From the NCBI GenBank assembly GCA_029298735.1, contig JANSLP010000081.1, forward strand, positions 1-64,000: 64,000 bases of DNA. Reading direction: 5' to 3'. The notes beneath the pieces were generated by a model. That model had not been told where the DNA came from, ran no database searches, and saw nothing but the letters and a program-made list of their open reading frames with translations. Numbering within the stretch: the stretch's first letter is position 1; the number at the start of each line of letters is the position of its first letter. This document shows positions 54,165-64,000 of the stretch, piece by piece. This DNA is from Ophiostoma sp. CBS 140.51 (Eukaryota; Ascomycota; Sordariomycetes; Ophiostomatales; Ophiostomataceae). A program made the translations under genes and the position numbers.

Positions 54165-54646
54165 AGCGTATTGCGGGATGGATATCATGCACTCATAAGT
54201 GGCAATTCTTCACTGTCTCTAAGAGCCACGTCTAGTCGATCAAATACAATTCGCTTGACTTATTTGTAATTTTAATTCCACGAGTAAAGATGAAGTGTCC
54301 CGTTTGAGTTTCCTTGGTCTGTAGGCTGATTAATCTTGGGCAATAATGTCCCAATAAGATCATCTTCAGTCAAACGAAGCAAGCCAAATGTGTTGGCCTC
54401 TAAAACGCAGCAAAATGTACGTCCATGTGCATATTTGAAAGGCTTAGATGGGAGAAGTATTGCTTGTATTCTATGTCAAAAGTTTCACCAACGGCTGACC
54501 ATTTAATCCATCCAAGCTACAAATACCACCTTTCGCGGCTGCCGCATAGTCCTCGTCGTTTACGTGTGCCGTGGCCACCAAATCATAAAGCGTGTCCGTC
54601 TGCTCCAAAAAAGCTCGTGTGCTGTGTCGCCTCCTCGAGCTCGGGG
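54165..54646. other. Convergent 3' intergenic region
   Basis: 0.48 kb between the ADH and MFS stop codons. No gene seen. Confidence 0.45.
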
Positions 54647-56753
54647 CTAGACAGCAGGTTCGGCTGTGCGTGTCAGGTGTGGCTTCTTACCCTGAAGCTT
54701 TCGAGACACCTTGTCGTTGAGGAGCGTCTTTGCACTAGACGTCATGACAGCACCAATAATGGAAAGCCCGCCAAAAGCAATGGACGTGAGATAGACAGTA
54801 CGGAAGGAGGCCACATAGGCGCTGGGAAGAGCCTCCTTGACGGCAACCACTACGTTGGGCGTGATGCCGGGGAGCTTTGCGTACGTTCCAGCAGCAGCAG
54901 CAGAAATCAGAGCCGTGATATTGGACGCAGGGAAACCCGCCTGCTCAGCGGCAGGGGTGACGTAGAGGGGGATAGTGGTCGAGAGACGCGTTTGATACAC
55001 GCTTGTGTAGATCGCGGCTATATTTGGAGTGGTAAGCAAGACGTAAAATCACAGTGAGAGTACTGATAAAAAAGTGCTGGTGAGAACTTACTGGCGATGC
55101 TTGCCACGGCAGACCGAATGGTGCCGAGCATTCCCGCGGCAAGGCCCAGATCTTGGGGAGGGCAAAACAGCGGAGCCAACCCCAGTGAGATGGACTCGAT
55201 GAGGCCACTAAAGACAGGACCAACAGACGTAAGAACCGTGCCCAAGAGCAGGCCATCAAGACCCTGGGCAGCGAGTGCGGCAATCAGCGAGACCATGACC
55301 AGGGACAAGAAGATGAGCAGGCCACGGCTCTTGCCTCCCACCAGCCAAATAGCGAGACCGCCACCAGACGTGCCAGCGGACGTGGCACCACCCACTGTGC
55401 AAGCCAGCCAACCAGCATGTTGGCCTGTGATGCCGTATTGTTTGGCTACCTGCTGTGGCCAGAGGAGCGTGGCTGGGTAGTACACACAAGCACCAGACGA
55501 TGCCACGAGGACAATGGACATGAAGCCAATGTTGCGAAAAAAACCGATGGGCATGAGTGGGATGGGCTGCTTTTTGTACGTCTCCCATAGACCAAGAGCA
55601 ACTAGCAGGAGAACGCCAATGATGAGCGTGGCGATCGTAGCAGCACTCTTCCACGGGTAGAGGGTGCCGCCCCAGCTGATGGGAAGGAGAAGCAGGGTCA
55701 GCCCAGCCACAAAGAAGAAGATGCCGATGTAGTCGAGCTCACGAAGCTGCTTTGAGATTGTGTGTCTGCCAGAGGAGTGCAGTTGGTCGTAGTGTGGCGG
55801 GTGGTAGCAGAGGACAAGGAGGACAAGGGCCACACCACATCCAATGGTGGAAACCCAGAAAACCCACCGCCATGTCATGCCGTGGGAGATCATCGTGGTA
55901 GCTGAGTTCGTTAGTGGATATTCAGAAAAACCAAGCTCCAGATGGAGGAAAGCTAAGACTTATTGCAAACATACCAATCAATGGAGAAAATGTGGTAAAC
56001 GGAGCCGCAAAGAGATAAATGGACGAAATGATGTAGGGACGGTGTTTGTTCTTGACCAGTTCCGCCAGGGCGACCACAAACGAGTTCATGACAGCCTCAC
56101 CAAAGCCCATCATCACGGATCCGACACAGAGCTGGGCCACTGTGGTGCTGGTGGCAGAGATGATACAGCCAATAACAGCAAGCACATCGCCAGCAATAAA
56201 AATGTAACGACGTCCAAAAATGTCGCTCAGACGGCCAAAGAGGATGAAACCGACAGCTTGAGAGGTCGTTCTACCAATGGAAAACCATGAGATGAGAGAG
56301 CTGGGGCCTGAGTTTGTTAGTGAACCTACATAGTGGGAAAACAGCAGGTGGAAATCCATACCAATGTCTGGATTGATGACAGTGTACAAAAGGGCAGCAC
56401 CACCGAGACCGTAGATGTAGATGCAGCATTGTGCAATTGCCATGGACTTTTATGTTAGTGGATCTTTCACCTATTGTCCAATGTTGTTGCTTTTTTGAAA
56501 TTCAAAAGAGAGATAGAAGAGAATGTAAGCATACCGCCCAAGTGCCGATAAAGTTGGGGGACCAGTAGTAACCAGCTGGAAGATGGCGGCCAGTGGCAGA
56601 TTCTGCGACGGAAGCTGCATCGTCGTCGTCTTTCTCGTATTTCAAGACACCATGGTCATCAGCACTGACTCGTTCAATCCTGTCAATGGCGCTGACATTC
56701 TCGTTCTTTTGGTTGGATGTGGTTTCCATGGTCGCCTCGTTAAACGTAGCCAT
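54647..56753 (-). CDS. MFS transporter, TRI12/siderophore-iron-type (14 TM, DHA-like)
   Basis: Plasma-membrane transporter of 605 aa. Minus-strand exons are 56753-56535, 56446-56362, 56307-55975, 55901-55092 and 55017-54647. The acidic N-tail (EKDDDDAASV) is followed by about 14 hydrophobic segments: SWFSIGRTTSQAVGFILFGRLSDIFGRR carries the MFS loop 2-3 motif, TMISHGMTWRWVFWVSTIG the TM5-6 region, and LGLAPLFCPPQDLGLAAGMLGTIRSAVASIA the late TM block typical of the fungal TRI12 branch. This branch contains efflux pumps and siderophore importers; the direction of transport is not readable here. It is divergent from the EthD gene, with two GTGACTC sites between them, so it probably belongs to the bZIP-linked module. 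Confidence 0.9.
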
Positions 56754-57105
56754 GTTGATATGGCCAGTGGGTGATAAGAAAAGGCTGTTCTAAGCAACTG
56801 AAGGGCGAGTGGCACTAGGATCAGATATCAACAGTGAGGTCCAGTAACGATCTACAACTGTAAAGTTCGACCCGAGTCTTTAGTTGAGGATGCCAGAAAA
56901 ATCTGGGGAAATACAGGGAAGAAGTCAGGCTTCTTATCCAGTCGATCCGAACCAAACAGAGTTCTCATCTTCACACTATACATTGTTTTGTTGTTCAATG
57001 TCGACTTTTGCAAATCAAGCCCCAGTAAAATCACAGGGCACGACGAAACAAGCACCGTATTAGTCGTTAGAGCCACATGGTGTTGCGTTTCCCCTCAATC
57101 CGGCC

Positions 57106-57112
57106 GTGACTC
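57106..57112 (+). promoter_or_regulatory. GTGACTC motif 7
   Basis: CCGTGACTCTGCA, full consensus match. Confidence 0.55.
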
Positions 57113-57146
57113 TGCAAAAATAGCGTTCGTTGACCTGGTCTTGGCG

Positions 57147-57153
57147 GAGTCAC
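57147..57153 (-). promoter_or_regulatory. GTGACTC motif 8
   Basis: Minus-strand GCGTGACTCCGCC, full consensus match apart from the first base class. Confidence 0.52.
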
Positions 57154-57542
57154 GCCAAATCGACGAAGAATATGTCCATGAGACCCTCCACACTTACATC
57201 TTGATGAATTAGGCGTGGTCTGATAAAGGACGTCGAAAAAAGTCGGATCAGAAAAACAAACAAGATAATCCTGTGGCGATTTTATCTTGTCAGGAGCAAA
57301 TTACCGGAAAACGAACAGCGGATTAAAGACTCGTAGATCTTTCTCACGTATCTTCTTTACCCTGAAATGTTCATTGTCTGGTATTTGTATTTGTCAGTAA
57401 TCGAAAGAGGAAAAATATTGTGCAGTCTCTGATGAAAATTAATACAACCCTATTTACCCTTCTTACTTTAAAATATTCGAAATACAGAAACGGGGTTGTG
57501 CCAGATCATACTTGGAATTCACACCCTCTCGATATCATCAAC

Positions 57543-58181
57543 ATGGCCAATCATCACCGTGATCTCGTTCCAACGCCACCGCCCAAGGCTGAGATGACAG
57601 ACATCCACACGGGCCAGCATCACGAGTTTACTCTGCCAAACCTCGACCCATACGGTCCGTCCTTTTCTCTCAATATTCAGCCCACGCTTCGTCTCCTCTG
57701 CTTCTTCAAGCGTCGTCCCGATGTATCTGAGGCCAAGTTCCATACGTGGTGGTCCTCGGCACACGCCGACTTGACCGTCACCAGTGCTCCTGTAGCCTTT
57801 ACAAAGCACGTGTTGCGGTATGCACAGCTGCACAAGACGAGTGCCCACGATGCCATGGCACCCAGTGGCTGGACCATTCTGCCCTTTGACGCCTGTGGTG
57901 AGATTACCGTGCGGTCGTGGGACGACTTTTTGGCGTTCCAGACAAACCCAGACTTTTTGAAGAAGCTGATCCGTTAGTAGCCTTGAGAACGTGCCTCATT
58001 TTAGACTGAAGATTGAAGGTGTCGAGATGCTAACGTTGAGTGTGCAGCTGACGGCGACAACTTCATCCAACGTCCCATTCAAATTTTTCCCAACTATGAG
58101 CATCTTGTGTATGGTCCCGGCATGGCAGCACTCGGTGGTACAGACGGTCTTGAAAAGGAAGATGTTCCAGGTTCAGAGTGA
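57543..58181 (+). CDS. EthD-domain protein
   Basis: Small dimeric alpha+beta (ferredoxin-like) protein of 187 aa. Exons are 57543-57972 and 58048-58181; the 75 bp intron runs GTTAGT..CAG. The EthD domain spans about 55-165 (LRLLCFFKRRPDVSEAKFHTWWSSAHADL, then EITVRSWDDFLAFQTNPDF) and ends with the PNYEHLVYG block created by the splice. EthD proteins are found in aromatic or ether catabolic clusters and include lactone isomerases and polyketide tailoring enzymes; the exact reaction here is unknown. It lies at the end of the bZIP-linked module. Confidence 0.88.
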
Positions 58182-58507
58182 TGTGTAGGGGGTGTCAACA
58201 GAAGTCAGCTTTGAAGACAAAACATCAATTTTGTAAAACGAGAAAGCACCATGTGGTGCATTGGCCCGGGCCGGGTCACCAATTAAAATAAAATAACTCA
58301 AGAAATCGTTCACCAAAATCACCGTCCGACTTTGTCCACATGGACAACCAGTCTCATATCGCCGCCATAGTATCCAAAACAGAAAACAAAAACGTCCAGA
58401 ACATCCAAAACATCAAAACGCAAGGTATAAAATCAGAGCGAGAAGAAAACGTAGAAAACGTAGACCAAAAGCCCCCTGAGTTTAGTCAGGCGGTGGCTCA
58501 AGACCAC
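58182..58507. other. Convergent 3' intergenic region
   Basis: 326 bp between EthD and bZIP-2 stop codons; A-rich, no gene seen. Confidence 0.45.
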
Positions 58508-60309
58508 TTAATAAGCCACGGCATAACCATATGCGTCCGGCTTCGTAGACATGACATTCTCCATCGCATCACGGACCTCAAACTCTTCCATCACGGCACC
58601 GAAACTGGGTGTGTTAGTGGGGACCCGAATAAACAGCAATCGAACAGAAATGGCAGCTGTAACATACCCATAGCAGCGGACTTTGCCGCCTAGCTCTTCG
58701 GTGAGACGCTGGAAATCCTTTTCAGTGAGCTCGGCCAGGCGAGGGTGGGCCAGGACCATGCCCCAAGCCATGACGGGCGTGATCTCGCCGTCGAGATTGA
58801 GCTTCGAGCTGAGCGCCAGCAGCGTGTTCAGGTCGCCTTTGGAGAGCTCCCACGTGCGCTGGCCCGACCCGATCTCGGCGCCCTTGACGTTGGTGTAGCC
58901 AAAGGGAATCTCGGGCGTCAACTCGGGGAATGGCTCGGGCGGGCACGTCGCCATCAGGGCATGGCCACAAGGCTCACCGCCGGCTTCAACTCCGCGCTCG
59001 AGCAGCCACGGAAGGTGATCCATGCAGGGTTTTTCGAGCCTTTGGGCAGTTGCAAAAACTCAATGTTAGCCATACTGTCGTCGGGTCCGCCAATCAATTG
59101 TGGCAATTCTCGGTGGTGCATCGTCTGCTGTACCACATTCCCATTCCCTCCAGGTTGCAGTGTGGGCAGAAGGACAGTGAGATTAGGGATGTAGGTAGTC
59201 ATCCCCGTGGAAGAGAGAGCAAGGCACACGGACCTCTCAATGCCGCGGGAAAAGGAACATCATGCAGCCACCTGATCTCCAAGGTGATGCCACCAAGTGA
59301 TCCTGGTGGGCGTGCACACAACCGTCCTCCCTTTTCTTGGTGTTGAGGTTGTGAATGTTCTGCCGTGCCAATATTTGTTCGTGCGTAGAGGAAAGATGGT
59401 GCTCGTCTGGGTGATTGCCGAACTGGTTGGGAGGAGTTGGGAGTTGCCAGTATGCCAATCAAGGAAGAGGCTCGGAGGTAGACAAAATGATGGGTGGAGA
59501 TGAGGATGACACGAAGCAGCTCTTGCACGATCAGACTCCAGAGGAGCCGCAGCCAGCCAGGAGAAGGAAATGTGTGGTAGAGCAGCCGCAGCCACCGACA
59601 GAAGGGGGACAGGTTTCCTACGTTAAGACGAAATCGATGCCGGCTTGCTCGTAGTCAATACCGGCGTTCTTTCGAGGATCGCTGATGTGTCCTGTCGCGA
59701 GACCATGGGGCGGCTGGCCGGTGCCATGCGGTGAGGTCAGGCCACGCTGGCTGTTTGCGGTGCCGATCGGTGGCGGGGTAAAGGCGCTCGTATGAGAGCT
59801 GGGGGCGGCGCCGTAGCTGCCAGAGGCGCTCGCAGAGTAGCCGACGCTCGGGTTGCTGGCGGTGTCGTCAATCAGACTGCTGCCGACACCTGGTGGCAGA
59901 GTTGCGCCGCTGTTGGTGAGCATCTGTTTGAGCTGGCGGTTCTCATCGGCCAGGCGGTCTTTGTCCTGGGCAATGTTGCTATAGATTTCTTTTAGTCTCA
60001 AAACCTCATCCTCGAGCGCCTTGATGTACAGCTCTTTGCGCTCGCGGTGTGTGCGCTGTGCCTGGCGATTGAGTTCCTGGCGGCGCGTCAGAGCAGGCCG
60101 GCTGTCTGGCTTAGGTCCGCGACGTTTTGGTGGGTTACCGTCTGTGGTGGTTAGCAAGCGACGAGAACTAACGAGACGACGAGAACGGGAAGAAAAGGAC
60201 GAGAAAGCTTACCCCTTGTTACGCGCTTCTCAGAGATGTTTTTAAGAAAGCTGAGGCCCGTGTTTGATGGAAGACCGTCGTCCTGGAGCGGTGCCATTGT
60301 CGACGTCAT
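58508..60309 (-). CDS. bZIP transcription factor 2 (conserved fungal, Fcr3/AP-1-like)
   Basis: Nuclear regulator of 361 aa. Minus-strand exons are 60309-60213, 60141-59622, 59039-58668 and 58604-58508. The basic region is TRRQELNRQAQRTHRERKE, with zipper LEDEVLRLKEIYSNIAQDKDRLADENRQL (about 65-105), then a Ser/Ala/Gly-rich linker. The C-terminal domain is highly conserved: LEKPCMDHLPWLLE, EPCGHALMATCPPEP, LNLDGEITPVMAWGMVLAHPRL, VRCYGFGAVMEEFEVRDAMENV. Intron 2 is 582 bp, far longer than the others here, but its splicing is fixed by the unbroken DFVLT-LEKPC block. Intron 3 rejoins VRCYG-FGAVME. The gene looks like a housekeeping regulator at the edge of the accessory module. The Fcr3 name is from memory of Aspergillus annotations. 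Confidence 0.88.
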
Positions 60310-63300
60310 TTTCGATATTCGAGGTAGTAACGAGGATCGAGAAGGAATGCGCACAAAGCGGGCACGTAGAAAAAATGAAGAGATAAAAGCAGTCTGTCGA
60401 GCGACCTGCACAAAATGGCAGGAGTGCCAGCAAAGGAATCAATCGATCGCAGACTGGCGTTCAGAAGGAAGGAACAGCGACAGGATCGAATAGCGGCGCA
60501 GATGCTTCTCTTTTTCTTCGATGCAAGTGCAAAAGAAGGTAAAGAAGCGAGAGAATCCTGTCGGGCGGACGATGAAACTCTTTGAACTTCAGAACAGCGT
60601 TACATCCAGCTTTGCCGAGAAAGGACGACGCGAATCCCACCAGCTACAGCAGGTAATGATGCGCAAACGCAAATCGCAAACAGCGGGCTGTCGTTGGACA
60701 AAAGCACACTGTCGACACGGTCTGGTTCCTTGGGGTGTTGGCGGGCGGAGAAGAGGGGGGCTTAGTTCTCTCTTTGACAGGCTGTGGTGGCAACTTGACT
60801 TGGCGGGTCACTGGCAGGTGGTACCTGTCTGTATCCTTGTGCTGGTGTGGGCGTCGGGTATTAAAGCTGCCGTTTCCAGCTAAGAAAAAAGCGCGATCGA
60901 TAAGCGGAAGGTGGTGAACTCTTTGTCGCTGTTGGGTGAAGTTGGAGTGGAGGAGTGATGGAGTGCCCTTAACAGTGAGCGGAGTGTTCAATGGACCCGA
61001 GCCGTGCGAACGACGTAATTATAAGCAGACCCGTTGAGAGGGTGAGATGGAGAGGCAAAATAGAAGAGAGAATAGTCGAGACAAGAGATGAGAGACGAGA
61101 GATGAGAGACGAGAATGAGAGACGAGTCAACGCGTCCCGAGTTTACGAAATGAGAATCAGTCGCCAAGGGCACGGATAGAGTGGGTGCAGGTTGTAGTTT
61201 CGTAGATGAGGTGAAAGAGTGAGACGAGGCGAGAAGCAAGCAGCTTTGCAAGGAGGGACGAGGCAGAGATGTCGTCTGAATGTCGAGCAGATGTTGTCTA
61301 GAAAAGAGACAAGGTTTGGTGCCTGTAGTCTTTTTCTTTTTATTTGTTGCTTTGGAAGTTACCTTTCCTGGGCGGCGTCTAATAGTGTTGCCCTCTGCGG
61401 GGTGGATAAGGCGAAGGAATTGGTGAAATCCTGTGGGTGGTAGTGACGTCGATCGAGCGGTTGTGGGCGATATGGAATTGGGAGCTCGCGTTGTCTTGCG
61501 TTGTCTTGTGTGAACGATGAGGCGAGAAGATGTTGCAAAAGATGCAGAAAAGGAGAGGTTTGGACAGGAGAGAAAGTCGGGAGAAGAAATGGGGCAGGCC
61601 AGAGATAAAAGAAAGAGCATTCGACTTTAGGGAAGGAGCAGGGACGGCCAAGGATGAAAAACAAGACAGCCCGACTCGACTGCAAGGGAAAGTGCACTCG
61701 CGCACCCAACCCCGACACCTGGAAAATGAAGGCCGTGAACGGCAAGAGCGAACGAAAGGCCGGAGAAAACGAGACGAGGCAAGACCGTTGCAGCTTGCAA
61801 CGTGCCAATGAGAGCAAGAGCGGCTTCATTCTTCCTCCGTTGTTTCCTTTTGATGTCTGCGGTGTTTTGTTCTTTCCCAGCTTGCACTTTTGTCGACATC
61901 TCTTCCTCCTTTAACCACGCTTGTGCCTCTTGCCATTTCTGTGCTTGAAGGCGCCAGTTCATGAACCTTCTATCTACACATGCCTCGCTCCTGCTATCTA
62001 CAGCCAGATCTGTCACAGTACATTTCACTTCACATCCTTGCATCTTCAAAACCGGCACACGTTGTATTTCGCTTCCTTCGACGGAGAATGCTTCTTTCTA
62101 GCCCGACTTTTTGGCGCGGTTCTGTTCAACGCCTGTCGGACTTACAAAGTATCTTGTATCCTGTGCTCTAGGGGGCTGAGTACCGTCAACAGTTAATGTG
62201 AGAGGCGTGCACCGAGGAATGTCGGCCCCCACCCGCCAATTTTCCTTTTTCCCTTTTTTCCTCAAGCTTTTATTCGTCTTTTTGTGCATCTTCTGCCAGC
62301 AAAGAGATTTTCTTAGATTTTCTCTTATTTCCTGGTCTCAACCATGGGTTTGTTCAAGTTATGTACCTACGTCCACGGAATTTCCCTTTCTTGGGCCTTT
62401 TGGTGGACTTTCTTGGCTTCTGTTTGTCAGTGTTGCTCGTTCCTTTTTCCTTTTTTAGCGTTTTTGCCCCTTTTCTGGTCTTGGCCCTGGGCCCGCAACA
62501 CTTTTGACTAATGGCTCTTGCCCGTCCAGGACAAGACGCGCATGTACGTGTTGATCTGAGTCAGCATGTCTACGGGGGCTCTGCACCGCTGTGCACCACT
62601 TTGTGACAAGATGTGGTTGCCGTGAGCGAAGTGCTGTAGGGCGTCGTACATTTAGTGGCATATGGAGACTTTCGGTGACACTTTGTGCACAATCGTTCTT
62701 TCTAGGCCTGGCCTGGCCGCTCCTGCTGCGCCTGCGAGAGCAAGTTTTGGGTGGGTTCCTTCCCTTGTTAGCCGCCTTCTGGGCGTACCAAACTTCACCA
62801 AACGGCACCAAGCAGCTAGAGCGAGCACTAGTGCTGAGCACCCAATGCACCACGCTAAGTTTTTGGGATGCAAAAGACGAAAAGGGCAAGCATGATTAGA
62901 CAGCGTCTTTGTCTTTTTTTGTTCTTTTTCTCGTTGTTCCTTGTGACGTCCCTATGGGACTTTCGTATTTGTGTTTCTGTTCAACGGTCCCTTGAATGTC
63001 AGGACGTTTAACCTTTTTGCCTTATGTCTTTGCGTCCATTGGCCCATTCCTTTTGCCTTTTTTCCTCCTGCATGACAAGTGCCAGGGAAGTCTGTCACTC
63101 GGAGCTGCCTTCCCTAAGTTCCGTACCTGATGTCGGCACCGGGCTTTGGGCGAATTTCCGCTCAACGATGGACGCAGTTGTGCCCTCTGATCTTTCCTCT
63201 TTTTGATCTCCTCAACAAACGGAATGTGTCTCCTGACAGACAATCGCAGTAGTTCCTTCCTGATGCTATCTCTATTGACAGACAAAGAGGGGAAAACAGG

Positions 63301-64000
63301 TCGCGCCTTCCTGCCCTCTGTGCCCCTGAACCTGCTGTCTTGCTCTCCAACATCCACTGTCTGACGGCCTGGCCAGGCCCTCATCCCTGCCTTTCTTTTT
63401 TTGGGGCTCTGCAACTGTCCGACTGCCTACCCACTAGGCGGCAATGCATTCCGGCGAGGGAAGGAGCTAATCGTGGTCGTTTGGCCAGGGGGACGCTAGC
63501 CTCCCTCGTTTGCTGTTGGTGGCCTGGGGACAGAGGGTCCAGAGGACCTTATTTTTCTTTTGTTTCTGTTGTTTCTTCAGTGCGATGACGGCATCGCTCT
63601 TCTGTAGCCTAAATCGCACGAGTGGCACCGCATCGAAGCTCGAAAAAGCCGTGATGTGTGCTCGCGACGAGATGCACTGTTGGCAGCGCGCCTCTCGCTC
63701 TTTCCTACAGGAGTTCACATGGAATTTGTGACGGAGTTGCGCTGTCCTATTTGAGAACACGGTAGACGTCTGGTGACGTGACCACTTCTGGTCCCGGTTC
63801 TGGTCGTGCACACCATGTAGAAGGAGCTACCCAGCAAGGCAACGTAGGATGTCCCCCGCGGACGAAAGTCGTGTTCATCGGGCAGATTGCCCAGTCTCGT
63901 CCAATTGCTCATTGTCTTCCATCCTCATTCTCTCCTACGACGTCTCTCCCTACGTCGTGACAAGCAACAAGCAGCACGCCTCTCCTCCTACCCACCAGGT
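60310..64000. other. 3.7 kb gene-free region with purine/pyrimidine strand switch
   Basis: No supported gene was found on either strand. From 60310 to about 61810 the plus strand is A/G-rich (the CT-rich strand is the bZIP-2 coding sense), including a degenerate GAGATGAGAGAC-type repeat at 61078-61130. From about 61830 to 63600 the plus strand becomes C/T-rich. CT-rich sense strands are typical of fungal promoters and 5' leaders, so the switch point may separate two divergent transcription units, the second starting beyond the window. Confidence 0.5.
61078..61130. repeat. Degenerate GA-rich tandem repeat
   Basis: Head-to-tail variants of AGATGAGAGACGAG upstream of bZIP-2. Confidence 0.7.

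Larger units (their letters stand above)
56754..57542. promoter_or_regulatory. Divergent promoter, MFS / EthD gene
   Basis: 0.79 kb with bZIP-type sites at 57106-57112 and 57147-57153, 34 bp apart in opposite orientation. No gene seen. Confidence 0.5.

Noticed and set aside
60988..61620. 210-codon minus-strand frame upstream of bZIP-2
   Set aside because: Ser/Thr/Pro-rich translation of a CT-rich leader or promoter; no ATG-supported domain.

Overview
The window is nuclear DNA of a filamentous ascomycete (Pezizomycotina, most likely a Sordariomycete). The evidence is short 50-90 bp introns with GTRNGT donors and CTAAC-type branch sites, several Zn2Cys6 and fungal bZIP regulators, YAT and ACS family transporters, a CYP504 P450, GH5 glucanases and LINE-type retroelement pieces. 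No rRNA, tRNA or CRISPR was recognised. Exon coordinates were worked out by eye from splice consensus, frame and family conservation. Almost every model closes to a whole number of codons, but none has transcript support.

Layout. 1-2.6 kb holds a 5'-truncated LINE and a decayed M3-peptidase pseudogene. 3.0-11.5 kb holds an ACS-family MFS permease, an AtuA/DUF4387 protein, a cyclase-family hydrolase and a Zn2Cys6 regulator. 12.2-31.7 kb is a dense catabolic block: CYP504 P450, SDR, secreted GH5 endoglucanase, second SDR, amidase, alpha/beta hydrolase, RidA/2-aminomuconate-deaminase-like protein, Zn2Cys6 regulator, second P450, class II aldolase and amino-acid permease. 32.1-39.1 kb holds a third Zn2Cys6 regulator and a nitrilase divergent from an aldoxime-dehydratase-family haem protein. 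40.3-47.3 kb holds a sugar porter and a membrane-anchored GH5 exo-glucanase, with a second LINE between them flanked by an 18 bp target-site duplication. 49.8-58.2 kb is a second compact module: DUF3425 bZIP, HpaI-type aldolase, zinc alcohol dehydrogenase, TRI12-type MFS and EthD protein. 58.5-60.3 kb is a conserved fungal bZIP gene, followed by 3.7 kb with no recognisable gene.

How the genes may work together. Two promoter motifs follow the two catabolic modules. GTCGG-N5-CCGAC-like inverted repeats lie in five intergenic promoters of the 12-31 kb block. A YGTGACTCYGC-like bZIP motif occurs eight times in the three promoter regions of the 49-57 kb module, four of them in front of the bZIP gene. 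The 12-39 kb genes fit breakdown of a nitrogen-bearing, probably aromatic compound: aldoxime to nitrile to acid by the haem protein and nitrilase, amide hydrolysis, ring hydroxylation, enamine/imine deamination and aldol cleavage. The substrate is not known from sequence, and the haem protein appears to lack two catalytic residues of characterised aldoxime dehydratases.
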